Below are positions 8,807 through 19,800 of a stretch of DNA of 64,000 nucleotides, piece after piece. The stretch spans positions 117,931-181,930 of the forward strand of contig MTSL01000169.1 in assembly GCA_002794465.1 (NCBI GenBank), read 5' to 3'. This DNA is from Paramicrosporidium saccamoebae (lineage: Eukaryota; Rozellomycota). Every line of letters begins with the position of its first letter. Position 1 is the stretch's first letter. A program made the position numbers and the translations under genes. Under the pieces are notes generated by a model, which was given only the letters and a program-made list of their open reading frames with translations, searched no databases and was not told the origin of the DNA.

Positions 8807-9763
8807 AATATCAAGATCAAGGTCATCTTCTGAAGACGAACCGTATCCGTTTGGCACTAGTACCTCTGTGGCCACCCTCCTCCGTCTCAGTTTGGCATCC
8901 CTGTTGCTCTTTTTGCTACTCGAAATCTCATCAAGTCCACTAATCTTGCTGGATCTACTGGTCGTGCTAAATGAGCTGCTCTCAACCCCAGCCTCTCCAG
9001 GATACAACCGTCCATATAAAGAGATACTCAGCACGGTGGTCACTACCAAGATTAATCCAAAGGAACATATTCCAATAATGGTGCCAGCAAATACCCAACG
9101 CCAATAGTACATGAGATACCGAATTCCCGTAAAATGTGCGACCATCTCCAATGTGGCCTCATAGACGGGTAGACGTTGACCGACCGCCAATTCAAGAGTG
9201 ACCGTCTCAGCAGGCAGTACGAGCCGTTCCATGAGGAACACTCGATGAGAAGTAGCTTCGCGGGCCAATCCGAGGACAACTGGCATCATCCTCAGCCCGA
9301 GAAGCGCAGCCCGCACTGGCCATGATCGGTAAACAAGCAGAGTGGGTCGGTCTGAGTGCACAATAGTAGATTCACATTGCAGCTTGGTAGTTATCATGAC
9401 ATTTCCCAGCGACTCGGATAGACCCGCAATATCAGGCACCAGAAGCTGCAACGAAACATCGTACGGTATTCCAGGCCGTAGACCGTCCAGCGTCAGGGCG
9501 CAGGATGGCCTTTGATTGTCAAACTGCAGATAGACGGGTCGTGAGATGCGCTCCGTCGGAATGTACCAGTTGTAAAGCACAATGTACGCAGACGTAATCA
9601 TAGCAATGCCTCCCAGCACGAACACCCACCATAGCGCCAAGTGTGTCAAACATGTCCGCCAGTTTGCGCGGAAAAGGTCCAGCTGGTTCTTCATTACCCG
9701 CGGCTTCCATCGGTTTACTATTCCCGATGGAGCAAAGTCGCTCCGACCAAACTTGCCCTGCAT
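8780..9763 (-). CDS. Seipin, ER lipid-droplet biogenesis protein
   Basis: Integral ER membrane protein that organises lipid-droplet formation at ER contact sites; 327 residues, intronless. TM1 spans about residues 42-64 (LALWWVFVLGGIAMITSAYI) and TM2 about 222-249. Between them is the lumenal beta-sandwich with family-typical GIPYDVSLQLLVPD, GNVMITTKL, LLVYRSWPVRA and LPVYEATLEM. The diagnostic AHFTGIRYLMYYW immediately precedes TM2. The cytosolic tail is Ser-rich and ends in alternating Asp/Ile/His partly encoded by a repeat. CCAAT-type boxes lie 40-70 bp upstream. Confidence 0.92.
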   Translation of the reverse strand: MQGKFGRSDFAPSGIVNRWKPRVMKNQLDLFRANWRTCLTHLALWWVFVLGGIAMITSAYIVLYNWYIPTERISRPVYLQFDNQRPSCALTLDGLRPGIPYDVSLQLLVPDIAGLSESLGNVMITTKLQCESTIVHSDRPTLLVYRSWPVRAALLGLRMMPVVLGLAREATSHRVFLMERLVLPAETVTLELAVGQRLPVYEATLEMVAHFTGIRYLMYYWRWVFAGTIIGICSFGLILVVTTVLSISLYGRLYPGEAGVESSSFSTTSRSSKISGLDEISSSKKSNRDAKLRRRRVATEVLVPNGYGSSSEDDLDLDIDIDHDHIE

Positions 9764-9802
9764 GGTCGTAAAGTTTTGGATTGATAGGCTTTATCTTTGC
9801 TA

Positions 9803-9832
9803 ATTGGCCAGACATTGAAAGTCCCAGCCAAT
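9803..9832 (-). promoter_or_regulatory. Pair of CCAAT-type boxes upstream of seipin
   Basis: ATTGG at 9803-9807 (CCAAT on the gene strand) and CCAAT on the opposite strand at 9828-9832, 40-70 bp before the seipin ATG. Candidate HAP/NF-Y sites by motif and spacing only. Confidence 0.4.
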
Positions 9833-9840
9833 CACGCTGT

Positions 9841-9890
9841 GATGTAGAGAATTGATTAGTTGGATATTTGAGGATGATTCCCTAGTTTGG
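9841..9890. repeat. Single dispersed copy of the 52-bp repeat family
   Basis: GATTAGTTGGATATTTGAGG plus flanking GTAGAGA and CCCTAGTTTGG matches the consensus of the tandem array at 57017-57216 and the copies at 5039-5110. It lies upstream of seipin. Confidence 0.55.
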
Positions 9891-10053
9891 AAAAGACATG
9901 TTTGTGCGGCTATAAATAGGCCGTCTTTTTTTGTCTTCCCGCCTGACAAGGTACGTAACATCGTCCTACCCCACTACACAGCAATGCCACCACCTTACCA
10001 AACCCAATTCGTTGTACCACTCAACTAGTGAAGCATATATATTCATTTAAAGC

Positions 10054-13000
10054 CTAAATCTGTTCTGCTGCATTCGTGTCAACATCCATCTGGCTACCAA
10101 GCCAATCCTTGTATCGGCGCAGGGCCGTCCTCGTCTTACGCGCCTTCTTCCTTCCCAACCGCACCAGATAGTCTTCCGTGTTTTCCACATAAAATAGCTT
10201 GTAGGTATTAATGGCAATCTTGCACTCCAAATTGTAGCCTACAGCCAGATGGGCCGGATCCACTGTCACCTCCTTGCGTCGGTTCCGTTGCAGGAACACC
10301 TTGGAGGCCGAATTGAGATAGCGAGAGTTGCTTTCCAGCTTTACAAAATTGTCAACATATGTGGACCACTTGCTCTCTGCCGATGCCCCTGCGCCAGAGC
10401 CTTCTGATAGTCTCTCCAAAAGCTGGATAGACAGTTTTCCCGTCCTTGGTGCATACTCGATACGATAAACATTTTCCTTGCTCGGCACAGTACTCTCCAC
10501 CGCCAATCGCACAGAATATTCCGACAGTCTCATTGATGGCTTGCGGCTGTTCCAGGAATCAAAGAGACGCACAAGTTGTTCACAGGATGGGTCAGAGAGA
10601 ACAACTTGGACCTGCTTCACCAGTGTCTGAAGAAGTTTGTCAAATGTGAAAATGGGATATGCTGCCGTTCCAAACATGAAGCGCACACGCTCCTCAAACA
10701 CGCCAGGATCCACATTTCCACACACCAGCTGTCTCAGGAGCACCAGGAGCGTCTGATAGAAATCACCGGATAATTCAGCTTTTGTTTCTGAATGGGCTTG
10801 TAGGTCTAAAAATGACGCCACCACGCTGCTCTTCTCAACAAAGAATGGGGCGCCATTTGCTGCCTTGGAGGCTCCCTGCATCTTTTCCAGCCGCTCCAGT
10901 GACATTTGCAACAATCTCGTCAAAACGTACAAATTGCTGTTTGCAAATAATAATACAGGCATTGTCTGGGCGGGGGTGACCTCGGGCTGCTCCTTGGCCA
11001 TAATGATGGCCTCTTCAAAGGCTTCCCGGTCCTCGGCTTCAGAGTCCGACTCGCTTCCGGTCTGGGTGCTGCTTCCTTCGGACTGGCTTACAGAGTCCCT
11101 ACGAGCCACAACTTGATCTGGCTCAGAAGATGTTGTCAGGGCAAAGAAACTTGGCAAGAAGCTGCTGATAAAGCGAAGTACTGCTTTGCGGTCATTTCGG
11201 ACAAAGGACGGCGACACCTTTACATACGATTTGATCAAGGTAGACAGGTCCTGGGCCAATTCAGACGATCCTTTGCACGCAAATTCTAAATGATTCGGGG
11301 AAAAGGTCTCGCCGCGATCTACACCTCTGCGCCTCTCGCCGACAATTGCCTCAATTTCGGCGATGAGCGCACGTCCTGAAATGTTGCGACGATCGTTGGC
11401 CTTGAATTCAATTCCTTGATGGTCCAAGGCCTTGTAGTAATTTTTGACATGAATGTCGCGCCAAATCTTATTCCAATCTCGTTGGACTCTTCTCCACTCC
11501 TCATCCTTTTGCTTCAATCGACGAAGTACAACTGGGACGGCTACAGAGGGGTTCTTTTGAAGTCCTGCAATCACTTCATCAGCCTTGTCACCATAAATCT
11601 TGCGAATCGCTTTTTTATAAATGACAGTGGAAGAGCCGCCCAAAGTGGGACCTAGCGTCAGGGCTGCCTTTTCTTCGGCTGACATTGCCTCAATTTTCCT
11701 TGACAGCGGCTCAAAGACGGCAATTGTCGCCAAATTGTAGTCAATCAATAGATCCATCTCAAATCGCTCATCTTCACACCGAAACAGGGACTCTTCATAC
11801 TGATTCTTTTTGGAGGCAATAAAGGTGCTGTCTTCGCTGTTAAAAACGGGACAAGAAACCATGGTGTCATTCAAGACTTCCAGACCAACTGGCGAACGAT
11901 GCGAGCTTTTTGGTAACAGATGAGATTTTGGATACAGACGATAACTGCCAAACTTTTTGCAGGCCTGTAGATTCAACTCGCCGTGTTCGTTGACAAGTGT
12001 TACACCCAGTCTCCAAATCCGACCCTCAGACGACGACGGATCAGTGTATCCAATGTACCGCTTGAACCACCCAAACAGCTCTTCATTGGGACCAATGAAG
12101 CGATGGACCAAATGGACCAAGTCTTGCATCTTAATAATGTCCTGACAGAATAAATTCAGACACTTTAAGAATTCAGAGTAAGCCTGCTTGTCCCCCAAAA
12201 ACCTCTTCACACGCTCAAAAAATGCCGACTCTTCAGCAGACCGATTGGAGACGCTTGCTGCTTGACGCGAACGCTTGGAAGTCTTGCTTGGAGGGAGCGG
12301 CTGCTGGGCCGGTCGCTTTGGAACGGCGACACTATTTTTGGCTTCAAGACGGGCGCTGGAAGATCCTCCCGACATTCCTGCAGGCCCTAAGCCTGACTGG
12401 GCCAGACGGTTAGTAATTATGGTGGCTTCATTTTCGGGAAGGAATAAGACAAATTCTTCTAGCAAATCATTGTGTTCAGCAAACAGACTGGCAACCTCCA
12501 TATAGACTTCAAAGATTGTCTTTTGCTCCTTGTGATACGAGTGCAGAGCTGCCAGAAAAGTCTTGTAAATGTCTGGCTCGTTTGCAAATCGATGCTTAAT
12601 CTTCTTCACATAGGAAATGGCCCTAACAAACTGGGCAGACGACTTTTTACCAGTGGGGGTTGAGGAGCCGGCCGGAGTGGAGATGGGGGGCAAACTTGGA
12701 GGCGCCGAAATGACTGGCGGCGCAGCTGGTGGGCCTTGAGAGATGACGGGAGGAGGCCGCGGCCCAGACATGGACGGGACGGCGTAGCCTGAGGGGAATT
12801 GGGAAGAATTGTAGTATGGGGTCGATGAGGGGCCCTCCGGCATCCAATGCTGGGGATAGTTACCCGACCCGGCACCCCCCATGGAAGGCAGCGACTGTGG
12901 AATGCCCTGAGCATTGACGGCAATTCCCATGGACGCAGCAACTTGCATTAGATGAGGCGGCAGTACACCCGTCTCTGCAACCACGGGATCAATATGATGA

Positions 13001-13723
13001 GTCCTAGGAAGGAAGGCATTGAAGCCTTGAATCAGCGCTTTGTGGCCCTTGAACAGCTGTACCACCCGAACAATCACTCCGTTTGCATCAATCCTACGAC
13101 AAATAAGGAAACGAACATAAACAATACGCATTAGCCTTGAATTCCCTCATAATCTGCAGAAAGCGATTGTACACATCTGGCTGGTCCACAAATTCGGCCT
13201 TGACACGGTCCAAATACGCAAACGCATCATGCAACTCCATTTTCTGCGGCTGCGGCGTCTGGCCGGGAGCCGGCGAGGGCCCTGAATGGTACGGCTGCGC
13301 ACCAGGCAGCATGACATACCCGGGGGCACCGGATGGATACGTGGCATTGAGTATACGTGGAGGCGGTGCGTTCTGTGCGCTATGAAGTGAATGCGGACGC
13401 GGAGACGTTGAGATGGCTGGCCCCTTTGCTGTCAACATACTCGCGGGCAACTGCACAATGTTAGGACGCTGCAACGGATGCGGCTTGGAGCCAATGGGAA
13501 TCCCCGTCTTCATACCGGTAACTGTCCCGATGGAGGGAAGTTCGATTTGCACGGGTCTCTCTGATTTTGTCTCGTCTGTGGGGGAGGGGGTGGAGGTGGA
13601 GGAGGGTGAGATTGGCACAGGTGATGGGAGCTTCACCGGCACGTCTGTCATTTTCTCACTGGCGGCTGGTGGATGCGCCTCGGATTGCATTTCGACGGGC
13701 AGGTCGGTGGGCTCTACTTCCAT
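10054..13723 (-). CDS. SIN3: Paired amphipathic helix corepressor SIN3
   Basis: Scaffold of the Sin3/Rpd3-type histone deacetylase corepressor in the nucleus. Exons are 13723-13128 and 13093-10054. The 34-nt intron 13127-13094 (GTATTG..GTAG) lies inside PAH1. Splicing joins MREFKANA to IDANGVIVRVVQLFKGH, restoring the canonical PAH1 loop, and gives 1211 residues. The frame is open further upstream but its first ATG is at 13723. A Pro/Ser-rich N-terminus precedes PAH1 (about 161-228). PAH2 (about 350-416) and PAH3 (about 488-556) follow, then the HDAC-interaction domain beginning SYRLYPKSHLLPKSSHR and reaching about residue 666. The C-terminal Sin3 domain ends near KDWLGSQMDVD. HOS2/HDAC3 is encoded 13 kb away. 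Confidence 0.95.
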
Positions 13724-13853
13724 GACGTCGGATGTGACAGTGTTGATGAGTGCCGCGACGACAAGCAAATCGTTATTGGCGGTGGCCGGGGCTCCGTTTG
13801 TCTTTGCACAAAAGAGGAGGGGTCCCGCCACCCTGGATTAGCGAATTTATTAA

Positions 13854-14183
13854 ATGGCTGATTTGCTCAAGGGAGCTGACGACGAGGATGGACGGACTGA
13901 GATGCTCCGAGAGGCTGGGCGAATGCAGGAAAAATACTGGAATATGGGGTTTAAGAGGGGCATATTTGAAGCCCGCCAGGAACATGTGCAAGCCGGCTTT
14001 GATGTAGCATTTGAGACCTTGGCCCTCCAGTCCTTTTGCACTGCCTTTCTAGACGAGCTCCCCGAACATTCCCGACTGCCAGTAACAGACTATACTGACA
14101 TTGTCGTTGAATCGACGCCCCAAGAGCTCGAAGACTTGTACCGGCACATTGAGACGCTTGTGAAAGACAAAATGTGCATATAA
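13854..14183 (+). CDS. YAE1: YAE1-family protein (LTO1-YAE1 Fe-S adaptor)
   Basis: A 109-residue protein containing the Yae1/Lto1 signature of glycines spaced every four residues in a helix (MGFKRGIFEARQEHVQAGFD, residues about 31-50). In yeast, Yae1 and Lto1 recruit the cytosolic Fe-S assembly machinery to the ABC protein Rli1 (ABCE1), needed for ribosome recycling. The length suits Yae1. The C-terminal half is acidic and helical. It is divergent from SIN3 with 130 bp between start codons. Confidence 0.75.
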   Translation: MADLLKGADDEDGRTEMLREAGRMQEKYWNMGFKRGIFEARQEHVQAGFDVAFETLALQSFCTAFLDELPEHSRLPVTDYTDIVVESTPQELEDLYRHIETLVKDKMCI

Positions 14184-14400
14184 TGCGGCCTCTGCTGACG
14201 ATTGGTCTCGATTCAGGCCCATTAACAATCGGTTCTGTTAGTGAAACAGAACCCAAAGCCTGACTCTTAACCATAATCCTTCAGGCCTCGACTGCGGTGG
14301 TCAGGCGATCCATAGAATTGTAGTACTCACAGACAACGTCGCCAAATACAATTAATAGATTTATGGTTATGGACGCCCACGCAGGGACAAGAGGCTATGA

Positions 14401-14847
14401 ATGTACCACACTAATTTGTCAAGACAGTTTTCAGATTTAGAGCATACGGCAGACATACAGATACATTCATGGGGAGGGTCCCTGGAAGAATCCTTTATTG
14501 AATGCGCATATGCATTATATGACTACATGACGGACCGTTCCACCGTTAATGTGGATTCCCAACACACCACAACGATCAACGTCACAGGCGATGGGGTGGA
14601 CAGGTTATTGTATAATTTCCTGGACGAGCTACTGTTCCGATTCTCGGCGACACCGTTCCTGGTGGCCAAGAGGATTGAGATGCGGGTGTTTGATGTGGAG
14701 GGGGGACGACTGGAGGCAACATGCTTTGGGGAGCCGTTTGAGTCTGAGAGACACCCGTGTGGCACAGAAGTCAAGGCAATTACCACGAGCAACCTGCAAA
14801 TTTCCCCTGTGAGTCCGTATGATATTTACATAATCTTTGATATCTAA
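14401..14847 (+). CDS. Archease (tRNA-splicing ligase activator)
   Basis: Archease activates RtcB-type tRNA ligases by promoting guanylylation and turnover. The 148 residues match the family end to end. The N-terminal FSDLEHTADIQIHSWGGSLE contains the conserved metal-binding Asp of HTAD. Then come AYALYDYMTD, the core LLYNFLDELLFRF, and the C-terminal GTEVKAITTSNLQI, ending in the typical acidic-hydrophobic YIIFDI. No intron is needed. The presence of archease predicts an RtcB ligase elsewhere in the genome, which is notable because better-known fungi use the unrelated Trl1 ligase. Confidence 0.92.
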   Translation: MYHTNLSRQFSDLEHTADIQIHSWGGSLEESFIECAYALYDYMTDRSTVNVDSQHTTTINVTGDGVDRLLYNFLDELLFRFSATPFLVAKRIEMRVFDVEGGRLEATCFGEPFESERHPCGTEVKAITTSNLQISPVSPYDIYIIFDI

Positions 14848-14935
14848 AGACGCGTTATGCTATGATACTATTTGTGCTTTATTGTTAAATTGTAGTAATG
14901 TTATTGACAATTGTCCGATTAACACTGAATGGGGC

Positions 14936-16603
14936 CTATTGACACTCGTCTTCGTTGTCGGGTCTCTTCTCGGGGGCAATGACCATCATATCGTCGATGC
15001 GCAGGATGGAGATGGCGGCCTCGGTGGCACTCTTGAGGGCACGCACCTTGGACAGGGCGGGCTCAAGGATGCCGGCAGCAATGCTATCACGGACCTTTCC
15101 AGAGACCAAATCGAGACCGGACCACTTGAGGTCGCGGGTACGCACATCATCGAGAGGGGCGGTCTGGGCGGCAAAATGCATGGCACGCAGCCGAGAGACA
15201 AGCTCCATGCTGTCCTTGCCGGCATTGATGGCCAAGGTCTTGGGGATGGCGAGAAGGGCGTCGCCAAAGTCAGCAATGGCCATTTGTTCCCGGGATGAGA
15301 TGGTGGTAGCAAAGTTTTCCAAATAGATAGAAAGGGCCGTCTCTACGGCGCCTCCGCCGGGTACCATGGCGCCGCTCTCAAGAGCCCGTTTGACGGCACA
15401 GAGGGCATCATGCATTGACCGTTCCATTTCGTCCAACATGAGCGAATTAGCTCCACGCAGGACAATGGATGCAGCCGGAGAAGCACGGGGTCCCACAATG
15501 AGAATGCATTCATTGTCACCAAAGAGCTCCTGAGCCACCTCTTCAGCCTGGCCCAGGAGGGAGGCGTCGAAGGATTCGTTTCCGTCAAGGTCAGCGAGAC
15601 TACTGACAAGAGTGGCACCGGTGGACTTTGCAATACGCACCAAATCTTCCTTGCGACAGCGTCGAACGGCCATGGCGCCGGCTTCAACAAAAGGCTTCAG
15701 ACAGAGATCATCGATTCCCTTTGTGGTAAGGACGACATTGGCGCCGGCAGCAAGAATCTTCTGAATGCGTTCAATGATAATGTCAGCCTCGCGTTTCCGG
15801 ATGGCCTCGACCTTGGAGGGATCTTCGATTTGGATGGTAACGCCCATATGCATACGCGTCTTTTGCAGATTCATATCCAAGACGGCAATCTTGGCCCCTT
15901 TGACACGCTTGACCATGGCCTGGGAGGCGACGTTGCAATTGAGGGCGTATCCCTTGACGAGGACAGACTCGACCATACTCTTTCCATGGGCCTTGAGAAT
16001 GTTCACTGCCGGTACTGGATAGCGCACTTCGCCCTTGGCATTGGTGGTGCGTATTGCCATCATAGCCTCCACTGCCATTCCAGCAAAAAAGGTGTCGTTG
16101 GCTCCAAGGATTTTGGAGGACAGCGTCGTCTTGGCACAGTTCACCAGACAGTCCCGTCCCAACGTGTCCACAGTCACTGTCATTTGTTCCTGGATGAAGC
16201 GACACGCCTCACGACATGCCACACGCAGACCGTTGATGACAGTGGTTGGATGGATACGACGTCGGACCAGTTCATTGGCCTTGCGCAATAGTTCGGCAGC
16301 CACGATGACTACAGAGGTGGTGCCGTCTCCCACCGTCTCGTCCTGCTGTTGCGCCAGTTCCACGAGGATACGCGCTGCCGGATGTTCCACCTCCAACAGA
16401 CGAAGAATGGTGGCGCCGTCGTTGGAGATGGTCACATCCCCAATATTGTCCACCAACATTTTGTCCAGTCCCACCGGTCCCAACGACGTTTTCACCACAT
16501 TTGCCACCGACATGACTGCCGTCACATTCTGTTCACGTACAGCCGCACCACTGACTCGTTCCCCTCCAATCGCCAATGACGCACTCTGTCCTGCGGCAAG
16601 CAT
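14936..16603 (-). CDS. CCT1: T-complex protein 1 subunit alpha (CCT1)
   Basis: Subunit of the cytosolic TRiC/CCT chaperonin that folds actin, tubulin and WD40 proteins. It is 555 residues, the normal size, without introns. The equatorial ATP-binding hallmarks are present: [12 protein letters not shown], the NDGATIL loop, GDGTTSV and VPGGGAVE. Alpha-subunit features include [37 protein letters not shown] and [13 protein letters not shown]. The C-terminus ends in an acidic tail (DNEDECQ). Codon bias is strong, consistent with high expression. Confidence 0.96.
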   Translation of the reverse strand: MLAAGQSASLAIGGERVSGAAVREQNVTAVMSVANVVKTSLGPVGLDKMLVDNIGDVTISNDGATILRLLEVEHPAARILVELAQQQDETVGDGTTSVVIVAAELLRKANELVRRRIHPTTVINGLRVACREACRFIQEQMTVTVDTLGRDCLVNCAKTTLSSKILGANDTFFAGMAVEAMMAIRTTNAKGEVRYPVPAVNILKAHGKSMVESVLVKGYALNCNVASQAMVKRVKGAKIAVLDMNLQKTRMHMGVTIQIEDPSKVEAIRKREADIIIERIQKILAAGANVVLTTKGIDDLCLKPFVEAGAMAVRRCRKEDLVRIAKSTGATLVSSLADLDGNESFDASLLGQAEEVAQELFGDNECILIVGPRASPAASIVLRGANSLMLDEMERSMHDALCAVKRALESGAMVPGGGAVETALSIYLENFATTISSREQMAIADFGDALLAIPKTLAINAGKDSMELVSRLRAMHFAAQTAPLDDVRTRDLKWSGLDLVSGKVRDSIAAGILEPALSKVRALKSATEAAISILRIDDMMVIAPEKRPDNEDECQ

Positions 16604-16855
16604 TTGAATTTCCCGAGCCAGGGACCTATGCTTAAGAGTTTATAAGGATAAAAGTGTGAATATGGATATCAGTACTAGTGCTGGTATGAATATGAGTATG
16701 GGTCCATAGATCTATGAACGTGATGCGACTCGGCGACTCGGCGACTCTAATACCGACAATGGCAATGAAATTTATTATCACATCAAATCAAAACTCGAGA
16801 CTAAAACTTTGAGACTGAAACTTTTCCTCAATAATAACACTCACTCTTAACAATA

Positions 16856-19800
16856 TTAACGATTGGGAGAGGTCGATTTGGTACGGTCTTCGGAAAGGAG
16901 TTTGTGAAGGAGAACCGTACGATCTGCGGGGGAGAGGACACGCTCCAATAGATCAGTGACGTCTTTGGTCACCCGCATTCTGCACCATTCCCGTAACTTT
17001 TCCTCCAGTCGTTCGGCATGTCGATCCATGGCATCGGCCACATCCGAGTCGGCACTATCAGGGTCAATGCAGATGGATGGCAGCCAATCCTGGTGTATCG
17101 CCGCGGTAATATCGTCATAGATTCCATCGAGAGCGTCAAGGGAATGGGCCTGACATAACAGAGCTGCCCGATGTACAATTTGCATGGTCCATAGACGAAC
17201 CCGCAGACGATGATAGAAATGTCGACGCGCCTCTCGCCACGGCACAATGCCTCGAATCACTCCGAGCTGCTTCATCCTGCCGGGTCGGTCGTGCAAATCG
17301 GCAAAAGTGCAGGCGACATGCTGCATGGTCGCCAACAACTTGTCTTGTTCAGCCGGTGGCAAGGAGGAAGCGTCGGGAACCAATCGGGTCATCAAATCAC
17401 GTAATTTGGCACCTCGGAATTTAATGGCGACAATTCCACCTGCCTCAATGATGCCGCCTCGTGCCGATGGTTCTGCATACATTTCAATTTTGCGTGGATT
17501 AATGGCCCCGTCAACTACAACCCACGAACCACCACGCAATTGACCATTCGGCGGGAGATAAACAAAGACGGGCGGCACATATTCACGTAATGCATCCACA
17601 ATGTACGAACCAAACTTGAGAATCTCGTCAAACAAGTCACGTTGGCCGCCACTGAAACCACGCCAATTCGCCAGAATCAGTAAGGGAAGTCGTTCACCAT
17701 GATTGGCATCACGTAGGAATTGGGCCGTCTTGTAAGCCGAATCGGGATACCATACTTGTCCCGCCTGGGCGATAGTCAGCGATTCACTCGCAGGTGAGGC
17801 TGGATCAGCTGGGATTAGGGTCTGTGTGGTACGGGTCTCTACCAGTAGTACGGCTACAGGCAAACCCCCTAAACGTCCACGTCCAACCACTACGCTACGA
17901 GCCCATGCAGCTTGGCATTCCACAAAGGAACCGCGGTCCAGCAGACCGCCCAACCATGCGCCATCCTCCGTCTCAGCACCTGTAACTAACAGACGCGGAT
18001 CGTACGGCTGATTCGGCGGAGAATATCCCACTGGACGTTCCGGATCGTCTCGTTGGACTGCAGTTCGAATCGGCTGAAGTGTTTCGCTTCCCGGTTTGCT
18101 GGTCACGGGCACAAATTCCAACCACTTGACAATTGCCTGCACACCTTCCAAGTCGGTCTTTACCACTAAATGAGACACTCCATTTGCTGCCATGATCTGT
18201 GGTCCACCAATCTGCAGATTGCTTGCATACACATCTCGGCCCAACAGCTGATTGAGAGCTTGGACACCTGTAAGAATCACTGGTTGCACTTGTTTCTGGA
18301 TGACACGCTGTCCCAGTCGCACCAAATATGCGCCAATGCCCACGGAGCGTCCTGTCACAAAGGTCAGTGTAAAGGCTTCAGTGTAGGCACGTGAGGTTTC
18401 ACTGGCAATCAGCGCTGATCCCGAAAGATTCTCCACCCCTAATCCACTGAGGACATCGGTGATCCGATAGTGTCCCTCTCCTGGCACATGTTCCACCTTG
18501 ACGCTTTGCTTAACTCGCCCATAGTCCGTCTCCTCCAGATAGAGATATTCAAAGCCGCGTGTTGGCTCCGTCGGATCCAGCCATTTTGCCTTAATCAGAC
18601 CCCGCAGTTCCTCGGCTAAACCAATGCGGGCACCACTGTTGGCTGACAGAAAGATGCGCGGCCATCCCTTTTCTCGGGCTAGCTTGGACGCGGCTGCAAA
18701 TAATCGGTCTTCTGCCACCCCAAACGAGCCAATTTCAAAGTCAATGTCATTGGATATGATAATCACTGGTCGTCCTTCAGGACAATCCGGCGTCTTTAAG
18801 AACATTCGCCATGCAACCATCCCAATGTCATTCTTGCCAGGCTCTCGAATTACTTCTTCCAGTCCGCCGTCTTCCTTCAAAACAAGTTCGATAAATTTAC
18901 TGCAGTCTGGAGGGACAGCTTGTCCCGTAGCCATCCAGGCCAGCTCGGCTGCCCGTCGGAAAATGGCCGGAAAGTCATACACATACGAAGTCTCCAATGC
19001 ATTTACGCGATTTCGCTTGACCTGCAGTCTGCTTAACGGCGAGTAAGGGGCGGTCGCCATTTGTCCCTCCAACTCGTTTCCACCACGCACACTCATCAAG
19101 CGCGGCTTTTCCGTCTCGCTAGCTCGCACCTCTTGATAAATGGCCACGCGGTTCACAAAGCCCGTTTCATTCCACAAGAAGAAACGGTATCGGTCTGCAG
19201 TCTCGCCGCGACGTCGTGCCATTTGCATCCGAATCTCGCCCTCCATCACGCGTAGTCGCAACAACTTCTCCTCCGTTGCCGTCATTAATGCCAAGAACAT
19301 ATCTGCCGCTGCGCTCGGGTCCGCATAAAAGGTCGGCAACATGTGAATGTACAAATGATTGCAATCCAATGGCTTCTTTTGCTGAGACTGCACCAAGGCC
19401 ACCGAGTCGAGTACCTCTTCAAAGATACTGCGGGCATCTTGCGCCAGACTCATCAACGTATTGTGGCCCTTCATTGACTGCATTGGACGGATGAGCACTC
19501 GGATAAATAAGCGACTCGGTCCATCTGGTGTGTCTCCTTTGTAGATGTGCACTTGGCCCGAGGGGTCCGCATGACATAGCTTAATACGGTAATGATGCAA
19601 CATACGAGGCAATTCGAGGAGGTATGACATGGCTGGCTCAATGTGTCGAACCTGGCAGTCCTCCGTCCAGTCCAGCATCTCACGGAACGTGTAATAGCCC
19701 ATCGAGGTAGAATTGGCCCGCACTATTAGCAGCGTGACTCGCTTAATCTGCTGTCTGTTGAGCGTCTCTGAATGTCGCTGCATGAATGGCACCCATCGAG

